DNA of 64,000 bases, taken from contig LT608321.1 of NCBI GenBank assembly GCA_900095835.1, positions 1,864,052-1,928,051 on the forward strand, written 5' to 3'. Of this stretch, positions 1 to 8,232 are shown piece after piece; positions within the stretch are counted from its first letter, which is position 1, and each line of letters begins with the position of its first letter. The position numbers and the translations under genes are program-made. The DNA is from Ihuprevotella massiliensis (lineage in GTDB: Bacteria; Bacteroidota; Bacteroidia; Bacteroidales; Bacteroidaceae). The notes beneath the pieces are model-generated. The model was not told the origin of the DNA, did not search any database, and saw only the letters and a list, made by a program, of their open reading frames with translations.

Positions 1-2267
1 CTGTCCTCTTCGTGAAACACCAAATAAGGGTTCTTTCGGTTCAACACATTGTAGAGCGAGAAGGTGAGTTCGTGTTGCCAAGTGCGTCGCTTCCACAATA
101 CGGAGTACCCCACATCCAGTCGCAGGTAGTTCGCCACGCGATACTCATTGACCTTACTCATCTGCGTGCGGTAGTTGGCATGGAAGCTATAGAGATGGTT
201 GTGGGTGGAAGAGGAACTAGTCGTTTCCCAGAAGGGCAAATCTTCAGCGGAGTAGGTTGCCACAGGGATGGTCATGTTGTGTCCCGACGAGAAGTAAAGC
301 CCCGTGTGAAATCGCTGCTCACGTCGTTCACTCGCTTGCAGCAGATATTGCGATTGCACGTTGAGATTGTGTGTGCGGTCAAACTTGAAGGGGAAGCGCA
401 GACCGCGATTGATTTCGGCAAACTGCCGTGTGGTGCGAGAGAGGGTGTATGCCATCGAACCCGTCCAGCGTCCTTTGCGCTTTTCCAACCACAGTTCCAA
501 ACCATAAGAAGCCCCTTTTCCAGTAGCCACATCTTCCTCCCACGACACATTGTGCACCGAGAAGAGATTGAGCAAACTCTTATAGCTGGTCATGTTCGAG
601 AGATGGCGGTAATATCCACCGAGGGTGGCATAGAACGTGTCGTTGCCCCAGAATCCCCCAGCGTAGTATTGATGCGACACCTCCGTGGGGAGTTGTTGTG
701 AAGCAGGCACCATCAAGTCGAGTGCCCAGCCCACCGGCAGTCCTTCCAGACTGTGCTGAAACTGTGAGAGGCGGTCGAACGTCACTTCCACACCGGCATT
801 GCGCGTGAGGAAGGTAGAGCCTTGCAGTCTCACATCCAAGTGATGTGATGAATGCTTTGCAGCATCTGTATAGTACGTGTAGCGCAGCCCACCTTTGAGC
901 TTGTAGCGATTGTCTTGATATTCCGCTTCGGTGAAGAGCGAAGATTGCGCGGTGCGGTAGTCGCTTTGTCTCACGACAGCATCATATAGGTTCAGATAGG
1001 TCTTCTGCATCGCAGGCTTGAAGGTAAGCGCACGTACATCCACACCTCCGTTTATCGCTATACTTCTCCAACGGGTGAACAACTGGCTGCGAATAGCCCG
1101 CTCGTGCTTCTCCGAGCCCAGTCCCATGCCGCCGCTCAAGCCTCTGATGGTAAACTCTCGCTGTTCTTGAATGCTGGTGAACTTGGAGGAGTAGGCTGTG
1201 GTCACTAGTCGCGTCTCAAGGGTGGGTTGATAGTTCCATTGCAACTTTGCCACACTGTTGTCCCAGCCCAGATGGATGCTGTTGCTCGTCACGTCTTCAT
1301 CTATTTCCGGCTCGTATTTCAGTTTGTCGTGACTCCCATAAAGCATCATTTCCAGCGAGTGCTTAGGGTGAATCGCCCAAAAGAGTTTGGCATAGCCATC
1401 TTGCACTTGTGGGTCGAAGTCGCCCGACACGTTTTCCGCACCAGCTATCTTCTTCGCGAGCAGATATTCAGGACGAAGCAGGGCAGTTCTTCCTGCCAGT
1501 TGGAAGGAGAGTTTGTGCTTCACGAGATAGCCTTGCAGCGAAGCACCCACCATGAGAGGAGAAAGGGAGGCAGAAAGTTGATATCGCTCCAGATTAGGCT
1601 TGGGAGTTTCGATTTTCAGCAGCGATGAGAGCAAATCTCCGCTAGCTGCCGAGATACCGCCCATCTGAAAAGTCGATTTGTCCACGATGTCTGCATGGAA
1701 AGTGGAGAAAAGCCCGAACAGGTGTGTTGGAGCACTAATCGTCACCCCATCTAGCTCCACGCGGTTGTTGCCGTTGCCCCCTCCACGCACATAAAATCCC
1801 ATGCCGCCTTCCATGCCTTGCGCCACACCCGGCAGCACTTGCATGTAGCGCATCACGTCAGTTTCGCCAGTGAGGGTGGCTATTCCTTTCACCTCGTTCG
1901 TGCTGTAGGTGAAGGCATTGTTGCCCCGTCGTTCGCGCACCGCTGTCACAGTGAGCGTGCTAAGGCTCTTGCCCAGCGGAGACAAAGAGATGTCGTGAGG
2001 AGTGCCAGTGTGAAGCACCACTTTCTTTTGCGCATATCCTTGCAAGAAAGCGATGATTTCCAGTTGCTTCGCTTCTTGTTCTAGCTCAAATCGTCCGATG
2101 GAGTCTGTTTGTGTCAGCACCTTTCCTTGAAGGTTCATGATTTCCACCTTCGGCAGGGGCACTCTAGAGTGTGCATCGCGCACCACTCCTCCGAAATGTT
2201 CCGCCAGTGCTGTGAGTGGTAGGCAGCACAGCATCGTCAATAAGTAGTATCGCAATCTATTCATCAT
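1..2267 (-). CDS. TonB-dependent outer-membrane receptor (3' end outside window)
   Basis: Outer-membrane beta-barrel receptor expected to import a ligand with TonB energy. Reading the minus strand from ATG at 2267 gives 755 codons that stay open to the window edge. It has a signal peptide, a carboxypeptidase-like regulatory domain (residues about 20-100), then a plug with the typical Bacteroidota signature VLPGVAQGMEGGMGFYVRGG and NRVELDGVTI, and a long barrel. The last visible part reads YNVLNRKNPYLVF, which in this family lies about 40 residues from the C terminus, so little is missing. The start codon lies inside the end of the upstream DUF4249 gene (11-nt overlap), indicating translational coupling. 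It is the last visible gene of the lipoprotein-DUF4249 operon. Ligand unknown. Confidence 0.9.
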   Translation of the reverse strand, partial: MMNRLRYYLLTMLCCLPLTALAEHFGGVVRDAHSRVPLPKVEIMNLQGKVLTQTDSIGRFELEQEAKQLEIIAFLQGYAQKKVVLHTGTPHDISLSPLGKSLSTLTVTAVRERRGNNAFTYSTNEVKGIATLTGETDVMRYMQVLPGVAQGMEGGMGFYVRGGGNGNNRVELDGVTISAPTHLFGLFSTFHADIVDKSTFQMGGISAASGDLLSSLLKIETPKPNLERYQLSASLSPLMVGASLQGYLVKHKLSFQLAGRTALLRPEYLLAKKIAGAENVSGDFDPQVQDGYAKLFWAIHPKHSLEMMLYGSHDKLKYEPEIDEDVTSNSIHLGWDNSVAKLQWNYQPTLETRLVTTAYSSKFTSIQEQREFTIRGLSGGMGLGSEKHERAIRSQLFTRWRSIAINGGVDVRALTFKPAMQKTYLNLYDAVVRQSDYRTAQSSLFTEAEYQDNRYKLKGGLRYTYYTDAAKHSSHHLDVRLQGSTFLTRNAGVEVTFDRLSQFQHSLEGLPVGWALDLMVPASQQLPTEVSHQYYAGGFWGNDTFYATLGGYYRHLSNMTSYKSLLNLFSVHNVSWEEDVATGKGASYGLELWLEKRKGRWTGSMAYTLSRTTRQFAEINRGLRFPFKFDRTHNLNVQSQYLLQASERREQRFHTGLYFSSGHNMTIPVATYSAEDLPFWETTSSSSTHNHLYSFHANYRTQMSKVNEYRVANYLRLDVGYSVLWKRRTWQHELTFSLYNVLNRKNPYLVFHEED

Positions 2268-3219
2268 GGGGCAGTGGGGTGGAAGGATAAATGTTGTTGT
2301 AATAGAAATCCTGTTGCCAGTAAGCGGCAAAAATGCCCAGACCATTTTCGATATTGGAGAAAATCACTGTTTCGTCAAACCAGCGTGCAGGGTCGTCAGG
2401 GTCTTCATAAAACTTCAATTTCTCCAGTATCGATTTTAGATAGCGATCATATTCTGTAGAGGCTGAGCGCATCACAATAAAGGAAGCCCATGCTTCACCG
2501 TATGCAATCGTGAAATCATAGGAATTATCGCGAGTGATTGCCGGGTTGGGTGCCACTCTGATGTAGTTTTCATAAGGTGTAGATGCATCATTAAAGGTGT
2601 TGCTCCTATCTACTGTTTCATCTTGGGTGAAGCGGTCTGCGTCTTTGTGGTTGGTCGCGATGACGCTGATCAATCTAGCCTGAGCATCATCTTCAACTTT
2701 GGGCTTTTTGAGCACATATTGAGCTTCCTTTAAACTCGAAGTCAGTGCACAAATCCACAAAGGAGCTGAATGACTGCTTTGAGTGAAAGGTTTGGTTATA
2801 TTTTGGTTGCGTGGGTCTCCACGGTAGATGTCCACCGGGGTGGGCATGGTAGTGGTTGCTGTGATGGTGGGATGTCCAGGCACTTCCACAACAAGCCGAT
2901 AAGCCTTTCCGCGTTGAGGGGTATAGTTCAATTCCCACTCCCCATATCCTATTTTTGAGAAAGTGCCCACTGCTTTGTCTTCCTCGTAGAGGGTTGGGGT
3001 AGCCACTTCCACTTCTTCTGAAAAACTCGGTTCGTTGACAGGGTCGCTGTAAGTGAGCTGTAGTTTCTGCACCTTAGTGTTGTGCAGCATACACGACACC
3101 ACTACCTTTCGTGTTCCCTCCGTGGGAGATAGGGTTAAATCCTCTACGCAAGCCGTGAGCATGGTGAGTAGACACCAACAGGTTAAGAGTTGCCACCAGC
3201 CGTTTCTTCTTTTGTACAT
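2257..3219 (-). CDS. DUF4249 lipoprotein, copy 1
   Basis: Lipoprotein of 320 residues with a lipobox (LLTMLTAC, Cys near residue 24). The region after it, CVEDLTLSPTEGTRKVVVSC, followed by two Ig-like beta segments, is typical of DUF4249 proteins. These are normally encoded beside TonB receptors, as here, and probably act as surface partners of the receptor (inference). The C terminus overlaps the receptor start. It is a close paralogue of the gene at 4557-5522: residues 1-125 and the last 60 or so are nearly identical, while the middle (about 130-240) diverges. That mosaic suggests duplication followed by recombination or selection on the exposed middle part. Confidence 0.88.
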   Translation of the reverse strand: MYKRRNGWWQLLTCWCLLTMLTACVEDLTLSPTEGTRKVVVSCMLHNTKVQKLQLTYSDPVNEPSFSEEVEVATPTLYEEDKAVGTFSKIGYGEWELNYTPQRGKAYRLVVEVPGHPTITATTTMPTPVDIYRGDPRNQNITKPFTQSSHSAPLWICALTSSLKEAQYVLKKPKVEDDAQARLISVIATNHKDADRFTQDETVDRSNTFNDASTPYENYIRVAPNPAITRDNSYDFTIAYGEAWASFIVMRSASTEYDRYLKSILEKLKFYEDPDDPARWFDETVIFSNIENGLGIFAAYWQQDFYYNNIYPSTPLPHDE

Positions 3220-3220
3220 G

Positions 3221-3401
3221 AATTAGGGATTAGACGTTAGAGGTTAGACATTAGAGGTTAGACATTAGACGTTAGGGATTAGAGACTTTAGAGGCTAGGC
3301 TTTAGACGTTTGAATGTAGACATTATACTCTAGATTATAGAATTTAGAGCTTAGCACTATGCAGCCAAAGGGAATACCCAGTCGCGTGAGCCTTCTAATC
3401 T
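3221..3401. repeat. Heptamer-rich intra-operon spacer, copy 1
   Basis: The spacer holds a degenerate tandem array of TTAGACG, TTAGAGG and TTAGACA units (3225-3315). A core follows, including CTATGCAGCCAAAGGGA and GCGTGAGCC near 3356-3392, then the same heptamers in inverted orientation (CTAATCTCTAACGTCTAA). The two arms could pair into a long hairpin in the mRNA. The same core and arms recur at 5524-5718 and 6508-6676. Confidence 0.8.
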
Positions 3402-4196
3402 CTAACGTCTAATATTTACTTCCGTTGTGTCGCGCAGCACATTTCCCTCTGTCGTTTCGAGGACAGTGATAAATTTTACGCGTGCAGGCACCTCTTGAGG
3501 AGTCGCGTTGAGGCGGAAGATGATAGCAGGAGGAGCCATTGGTTGGAGAGAAAGCCATTTGTCGATAGATTCTAGTTTATTTTTTGAGTGATAGCCCCAC
3601 ACTAGTCCTCTAGTGCGATAATTGATTACTTGTTTCGGACGGAATTCAAGGGTCGAAAAATAGCGGTTCAGCGACGTTCCTACCGCTTGACCAAAGAGAG
3701 GAGACATCGCCTCAATCCTAAAATCCTTCACCCCCGTCACACGATATTCCCATTGCAGAGCATATACGAAGTCTAATCCCGAAGATCGTGAACCCCTGCT
3801 GTTTCCCCATTTTTCCAAATAATCGTCCTGGAGTTTTTTTTCCAAGCGGTATAGTCTAGGTGCTTTGCCTGTGAGAAAGGCTACATCCTGATAGCGGCTT
3901 TCTAAGTAGGACAACTCACGATGAGGTTCTTTTGTAATCAACTTTGAAAGGTTTTTCTCGCCTGTCATCATCCAGAGTCCAAGGTTACTAGCTTCAACTC
4001 CAGAACTATCCACATTGGGGGATTCCCATTCATAATATCTCTGACCTGTCAGAACACACGTTCCCGTAGTGATGCTTTGGCATTCTCTGGGATGAAAGTA
4101 AAAGGAGATTCCGCCTTCACGAATGTCTTCTTTTTCTCGGCAAGCTCCAAAGAAGCAACTTATCAACAGCAATATGACGAAGTGAATGTATCTCAT
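3402..4196 (-). CDS. Paralogous surface lipoprotein 1 (unknown function)
   Basis: Lipoprotein of 264 residues with signal and lipobox (LLISCFFGAC). I do not recognise the function; the C-terminal layout is reminiscent of DUF5034-type lipoproteins, but that is uncertain. It is one of three paralogues (also 5719-6507 and 6677-7474). All share a conserved C-terminal half starting at WEYRVTGVKDF and ending in a DTTEV-type strand, while the N-terminal halves differ greatly. The start codon overlaps the stop of a short upstream reading frame in an ATGA junction, and a good promoter lies at 4369-4399. The gene heads the operon that continues with DUF4249 and the TonB receptor, so a role in the same surface complex is likely (inference). 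Confidence 0.8.
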   Translation of the reverse strand: MRYIHFVILLLISCFFGACREKEDIREGGISFYFHPRECQSITTGTCVLTGQRYYEWESPNVDSSGVEASNLGLWMMTGEKNLSKLITKEPHRELSYLESRYQDVAFLTGKAPRLYRLEKKLQDDYLEKWGNSRGSRSSGLDFVYALQWEYRVTGVKDFRIEAMSPLFGQAVGTSLNRYFSTLEFRPKQVINYRTRGLVWGYHSKNKLESIDKWLSLQPMAPPAIIFRLNATPQEVPARVKFITVLETTEGNVLRDTTEVNIRR

Positions 4197-4333
4197 AAGT
4201 TAAAACTTGAAGTTGTGGATGATTTTTTTACTAGTATTTTGCTCAAATGTTCTGCGAAATAGTCGTCATCAAAAGCAGAACAGCTAGCAATTGCTAAGCA
4301 TGCTAGAAGAGTGAGGAGGAAATGTTTTATGAT
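4193..4333 (-). CDS. Short lipoprotein-like reading frame without a normal start codon
   Basis: Downstream of the promoter at 4369-4399 the minus strand reads a signal-peptide-like peptide with lipobox (HFLLTLLACLAIASC) followed by about 26 polar residues. Its TGA overlaps the ATG of the next lipoprotein (ATGA). No ATG, GTG or TTG lies in frame between the upstream stop and the lipobox; only ATC and ATA precede the Lys-His-Phe stretch. It could be a small lipoprotein using a rare start, a gene whose ATG has mutated, or a decayed N terminus of another family member. Confidence 0.45.
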   Translation of the reverse strand: MIKHFLLTLLACLAIASCSAFDDDYFAEHLSKILVKKSSTTSSFNL

Positions 4334-4368
4334 AGTGTTGTTTTTTGTGGTTGTTTTGTTCTATGTGG

Positions 4369-4399
4369 CAAATTTAATCCTTTTTTCTTGGTTGCCAAA
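4369..4399 (-). promoter_or_regulatory. Bacteroidota-type promoter of the lipoprotein 1 operon
   Basis: On the minus strand TTTG (4399-4396) is followed after exactly 19 nt by TAAATTTG (4376-4369), a full match to the -33/-7 consensus. Transcription should begin near 4362. Confidence 0.75.
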
Positions 4400-4465
4400 T
4401 AAAATCAGTGTTTTTTGAGGTAAAAACGTAAAATAAAATTCTGTTGGGTTGGGTGATGTCTGTGT

Positions 4466-4545
4466 CGTATGCCCATCTATATAGTGGGAGGAAAAGGGGC
4501 AAAAGTGAGAAAAATCGCGCTAAAAAATGTTGTCGACAAGAAGAT
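4466..4545 (-). promoter_or_regulatory. Conserved TATATAG-box upstream element, copy a
   Basis: Read on the minus strand, it holds GACAACATTTTTTAGCGCGA, then TTTTTCTCACTTTTG, then TCCTCCCACTATATAG. A nearly identical copy lies at 7643-7707 upstream of lipoprotein 3, and diverged copies lie at 25636-25697 and 50609-50671. Here it is about 65 nt upstream of the promoter. Function unknown. Confidence 0.65.
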
Positions 4546-4556
4546 TTATCTATTCA

Positions 4557-5522
4557 TCATGGGACAATGGGGGTGGAACCACTAGAAAAAATATTGTTAT
4601 TGTAATAGAAATCCTGTTGCCAGTAAGCGGCAAATATGCCCAGACCATTTTCGATGTTGGAGAAAATCACCGTTTCGTCAAACCAGCGTGCAGGGTCGTC
4701 AGGGTCTTCATAAAACTTCAATTTCTCCAGTATCGATTTTAGATAGCGATCATATTCTGCAGAGGCTGAGCGCATCACGATGAATACAAAAGCTCCTGCG
4801 TTTTCTGCGACTGTAAATTCATAAGGATGCTCACGAGTAATTTCTGGGTTGGGGACTACTCTGATGTATTGCTCGTAGGGAACTGCGCCATCGTCAAAGG
4901 TGTTATATTCATTTACGGTCTCATTTTGGGTGAAGCGATCGGCATCTTTGTGGGTCGTTGCTATGATGCCCGCCAAACTCGCCTTGGGATCGTCTTCCAA
5001 TTTGGGAGGCTTGATAAAGTATTGGGGCTCATCTAGACTAGAGAATAGGGCACAAATCCAAAAGGGAGCAGTGTGATTCACTTGTAGAAATGGCTTAGTG
5101 CGATTTCTGTTGCGTGGCTCTCCATGGTAGATGCCCACGGGGATGGGCATGGTAGTGGTTGCTGTGATGGTGGGATGTCCAGGCACTTCCACAACAAGCC
5201 GATAAGCCTTTCCGCGTTGAGGGGTATAGTTCAACTCCCACTCCCCATATCCTATTTTTGAGAAAGTGCCCACTGCTTTGTCTTCCTCGTAGAGGGTTGG
5301 GGTAGCCACTTCCACTTCTTCTGAAAATGAAGTTTCGTTGACAGGTTGGCTGTAGGTGAGTTGTAATTTCTGCACCTTAGTGTTGTGCAGCACACACGAT
5401 ACCACTACCTTTCGTGTTCCCTCCTTGGGAGATAGGGTTAAATCCTCCACGCAAGCCGTGAGCATGGTGAGTAGACCCCAGCAGGTTAAGAGTAGCCGCC
5501 AGCCGTTTCTTTTTTTGTACAT
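4557..5522 (-). CDS. DUF4249 lipoprotein, copy 2
   Basis: Lipoprotein of 321 residues with signal and lipobox (GLLTMLTAC), a near duplicate of the gene at 2257-3219. The first 125 and last 65 residues are almost identical to copy 1; the middle, including the PKLEDDPKASLAG stretch, is divergent. No receptor gene follows directly. Instead the next gene downstream is lipoprotein 1 with its own promoter, so this copy ends a separate transcription unit made of lipoproteins 3 and 2 plus this gene (6677-7474, 5719-6507, 4557-5522). It may serve the same receptor with altered specificity (inference). Confidence 0.88.
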   Translation of the reverse strand: MYKKRNGWRLLLTCWGLLTMLTACVEDLTLSPKEGTRKVVVSCVLHNTKVQKLQLTYSQPVNETSFSEEVEVATPTLYEEDKAVGTFSKIGYGEWELNYTPQRGKAYRLVVEVPGHPTITATTTMPIPVGIYHGEPRNRNRTKPFLQVNHTAPFWICALFSSLDEPQYFIKPPKLEDDPKASLAGIIATTHKDADRFTQNETVNEYNTFDDGAVPYEQYIRVVPNPEITREHPYEFTVAENAGAFVFIVMRSASAEYDRYLKSILEKLKFYEDPDDPARWFDETVIFSNIENGLGIFAAYWQQDFYYNNNIFSSGSTPIVP

Positions 5523-5523
5523 G

Positions 5524-5718
5524 AATTAGGGATTTGACGTTAGAAATTAGACGTTAGAGATTAGACGTTAGACATTAGAGGTTAGACGTTAGGGATTAGA
5601 GACTTTAGACGTTTGAATGTAGACCTTATACTCTAGATTATAGAACTTAGAGCTTAGCACTATGCAGCCAAAGGGAGTACCCAGTTGCGTGAGCCTTCTA
5701 ATTTCTAGCGTCTAACCT
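5524..5718. repeat. Heptamer-rich intra-operon spacer, copy 2
   Basis: Same architecture as 3221-3401: a TTAGACG/TTAGAGA array next to the DUF4249 start, the core with CTATGCAGCCAAAGGGA and GCGTGAGCC, and inverted heptamers (CTAACCTCTAATCTCTAA) running into the stop of lipoprotein 2. Confidence 0.8.
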
Positions 5719-6507
5719 CTAATCTCTAATCTCTACTTCCGTGGTATCTCTCAGCACCTTTCCGTCTGTGGTTTCTAGTATCGACACGAATTTCACGTGC
5801 GCTGGCACTTCGGGAGGAATGGCGTTGAAACGAAATACGATGACAGGGGGAGCCATTGGTTTAAGAGCTAGCCATTGCGCAATGGTTTCCACCTTATTTT
5901 GCGAGCGGTAGCCCCATACCAAGGACTGAGTGGTATGGGTAATAATTTGTTTGGGATGGAACTCAAAGATAGAGAAGTAGGGGTTGAGCGATGTCCCTGC
6001 AGCTTGTCCAAAAAGCGGAGTTGTGGCTATGATGTTGAAATCCTTGACACCCGTCATGCGATATTCCCAAGGTTTGATAAAGAACCAATCTAGCCCTTTT
6101 TGATTGGTGCTCCGTGTCTTGACTACCCCTCTGTAATAATCATCCCCTAGCAGGTTTTCCAACTTTTTGTTTCCTGGCGCAATGGGATAGTTAGAGGTGT
6201 CTCTCTGCCCCATCTCAGAATAGGTTTCTGGAAATAGATTGGGGTATTCTGCTATCTGTGCTTTAAGTGGACCATTAGTTGTGAACAGACATAGTAGAAA
6301 GTCTTGTGCCTTTATTGGTTGCCCAACTTTTGGAATCGGCTCGCAGAAGTATCCTTGGTGGTTTTCCAAAGCGAGCGTAGCGATGTTGTTGCACAGTCTT
6401 GGATAATATTCGAAACCAAGACCTGTGTCCCGAAGCTGCACTTCTTCTTTCTTGCAAGAAGTGCATAGACTTAATGCACATGCTAAAAGGAAAAGATATT
6501 TCATCAT
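5719..6507 (-). CDS. Paralogous surface lipoprotein 2 (unknown function)
   Basis: Lipoprotein of 262 residues; signal and lipobox LACALSLCTSC. The C-terminal half from WEYRMTGVKDFNI, through PLFGQAAGTSLN, to the end is nearly the same as in lipoproteins 1 and 3, and the N-terminal half is different. The gene lies between lipoprotein 3 upstream and DUF4249 copy 2 downstream, with heptamer spacers on both sides, so all three genes are probably cotranscribed. Function not recognised. The constant C half and variable N half suggest that the N half faces a ligand or the immune system (inference). Confidence 0.8.
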   Translation of the reverse strand: MMKYLFLLACALSLCTSCKKEEVQLRDTGLGFEYYPRLCNNIATLALENHQGYFCEPIPKVGQPIKAQDFLLCLFTTNGPLKAQIAEYPNLFPETYSEMGQRDTSNYPIAPGNKKLENLLGDDYYRGVVKTRSTNQKGLDWFFIKPWEYRMTGVKDFNIIATTPLFGQAAGTSLNPYFSIFEFHPKQIITHTTQSLVWGYRSQNKVETIAQWLALKPMAPPVIVFRFNAIPPEVPAHVKFVSILETTDGKVLRDTTEVEIRD

Positions 6508-6676
6508 ACTATGTTAGATATTAGACGTTAGACTTTAGAGGCTAGACTTTAGACGTTTGAATGTAGACATTAGATCATTGGATTTAGAGCTTAGCACTAT
6601 GCAGCCAAAGGGAGTACCCGGTCGCGTGAGCCTTCTAATTTCTAGCGTCTAACCTCTAATCTCTAATGTCTACCCT
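6508..6676. repeat. Heptamer-rich intra-operon spacer, copy 3
   Basis: Third copy of the spacer: TTAGACG-type units after 6513, the core CTATGCAGCCAAAGGGA and GCGTGAGCC, then a long inverted array ending in CTAACGTCTAAG at the stop of lipoprotein 3. Confidence 0.8.
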
Positions 6677-7474
6677 CTAACGTCTAAGATACATTTCCGT
6701 GGTATCTCTCAGCACCTTTCCGTCTGTGGTTTCTAGTATCGACACGAATTTCACGTGCGCTGGCACTTCCGGGGGAGTGGCGTTGAGGCGAAATACGATG
6801 GCAGGGGGAGCCATTGGTTGGAGAGCTAGCCATTTCGCAATGGTTTCCACATTCTTCTTTGACCGATAGCCCCATACCAAGGACTGAGTGCGATAGGAAA
6901 TAATCTGTTTTGGTAAAAATTCAGAAATGATGAAATGACGATTCAGAGATGTTCCTGCAGCTTGTCCGAAGAGCGGAGTTGTGGCGACGATGTTGAAATC
7001 CTTGACTCCCGTCACACGATATTCCCAAGATATAAGGTTGGTTGATACCATCATGTCACTGGCTCTGGTGTGCTGTTGGCTTCTGGTAGAGTAGCTGGTT
7101 TCCGTGCGATAGTCATAATCAAGTTGTTGCTCAAGTTTTCGATTCCTCTCTGCAAGTGGGAATGAGGCTTTTTGCATGATATCTAAGTAATAAGCTGGAC
7201 TGTAGCTCATTTTGAAAGCGGGTATTCGTGCTAGGGAGTCCGTACCAGTAACGACCCAAAGGTCTGCATCTTGTGCCTGAAGCTCCTGTTGTGGATGATA
7301 AGTAATCCAGTTTTGTAGTCTTTCTTTGTGAGAAAGAATTTTTGTGGTGATGCACTCACAATGTCTTGGATAAAAGACCAAGGAGTAATCTTCTTTAATG
7401 TCGGACAAATCCTGCTTGCAAGAGAAGAAGATGGAAAGAGTGCAAAGAAGTAGAAGGAAAAGGTTAGTCTTCAT
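6677..7474 (-). CDS. Paralogous surface lipoprotein 3 (unknown function)
   Basis: Lipoprotein of 265 residues; signal and lipobox LCTLSIFFSC. The C-terminal half is almost identical to lipoprotein 2 (EYRVTGVKDFNIVATTPLFG onward) and the N-terminal half is unrelated in detail. It is the first gene of the upstream lipoprotein unit. A weak promoter candidate lies about 50 nt upstream: CAAATTTG at 7521-7528 with CTTG 20 nt further up. Beyond that comes the TATATAG-box element (7643-7707). Function unknown; role inferred only from the DUF4249/TonB neighbours. Confidence 0.8.
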   Translation of the reverse strand: MKTNLFLLLLCTLSIFFSCKQDLSDIKEDYSLVFYPRHCECITTKILSHKERLQNWITYHPQQELQAQDADLWVVTGTDSLARIPAFKMSYSPAYYLDIMQKASFPLAERNRKLEQQLDYDYRTETSYSTRSQQHTRASDMMVSTNLISWEYRVTGVKDFNIVATTPLFGQAAGTSLNRHFIISEFLPKQIISYRTQSLVWGYRSKKNVETIAKWLALQPMAPPAIVFRLNATPPEVPAHVKFVSILETTDGKVLRDTTEMYLRR

Positions 7475-7642
7475 GATAGGGGTATTTAGGGAAGTTTGTG
7501 GAAGGTGAAGCCATTATGTGCAAATTTGAAAAATTATTTTGTAAAAAACAAGGGTTAGGTGTTTTTTTGATGAATTAGTGTCGGTTCGTGGGTAGGCTTT
7601 TATGACGGTTCATGAAAAGGATGTCTTTTGCGGATGATGTCT

Positions 7643-7707
7643 ACCTATATAGTGGGAGGAAAAGGGGCAAAAGTGAGAAAAATCGCGCTAAAAAATGTTG
7701 TCGGTAG
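7643..7707 (-). promoter_or_regulatory. Conserved TATATAG-box upstream element, copy b
   Basis: Nearly identical to copy a over about 60 bp on the minus strand (GACAACATTTTTTAGCGCGA, TTTTTCTCACTTTTG, TCCTCCCACTATATAG). It sits directly beside the 200-bp element at 7714-7913 and about 115 nt upstream of the promoter candidate of lipoprotein 3. Confidence 0.65.
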
Positions 7708-7713
7708 GAATGT

Positions 7714-7913
7714 TTAACCTAAATCGGTCATTAGATCCTGAACAAACTTCATTAGATTGTTGAGCAGATGGTTTACCGTTAGTGCGAAGGCGTAGTGGGC
7801 TACGGCGAGAACGAACGCAAAACAAGATGCCAACAAGAAAATGAAAGATGACAGGAAGTTATCTTTTCAATTACGATTCGTACCATAACGGTCTAATGAC
7901 CGATTGGGGTTAA
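7714..7913. mobile_element. 200-bp TTAA-bounded inverted-repeat element, copy A
   Basis: Exactly 200 bp from TTAA (7714) to TTAA (7910-7913). The left end reads CTAAATCGGTCATTAGA and the right end TCTAATGACCGATTGGGG, an imperfect inverted repeat of about 20 bp. The interior has a small hairpin (CGTAG-TGGG-CTACG near 7795) and no reading frame. Full copies lie at 29387-29586 (opposite orientation, also 200 bp) and 50777-50977; partial ends lie at 22243-22288 and 24587-24660. It looks like a MITE-type non-autonomous element. Confidence 0.75.
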
Positions 7914-7950
7914 AGTTTTGCGTGTTAGAGGAAGGGGCGAAAAGCCCCCT

Positions 7951-8232
7951 CGCGCGCGTCACGCGCGCGCTTTCCCTGGGAAATTTGCTTTTTTGCTTTC
8001 ACAACCTTCACAGAAGGGGAGAAAAAGGATGGAAAAAGAGGGAGAAAAGAGGGTACGCCCGCGGTGGCGATGTTGGATAAAAATGGGGTGAAAATCCTTG
8101 ATAATATCGCGATTGTTAAAAAATGTCCGAAGTATTTGCGCTAATTGCTGATTTATAGTAGGTTATAAGGGATGTCTGTGAAGGCTGTGAAAGAGAAAAG
8201 ATGTAAATCCCAGTATACGCGCGTGCGCGTGT
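7951..8232. mobile_element. CG-tract inverted-repeat element, copy I
   Basis: The two arms are inverted repeats of about 60 bp. Each has an outer alternating CG tract (CGCGCGCGTCACGCGCGCGC on the left, ACGCGCGTGCGCGTG on the right) and an inner motif CTTTCACAACCTTCACAGA (right arm with one change). The 160-bp interior is non-coding and shares a TCGGACAT-TTTTTAAC stretch, in reverse orientation, with the interior of copy III (50129-50421). Likely a non-autonomous or structured element. Confidence 0.65.

Noticed and set aside
3221-3315. Telomere-like repeat because of TTAGGG-like units
   Set aside because: Units are degenerate heptamers inside bacterial operons, far from any replicon end.
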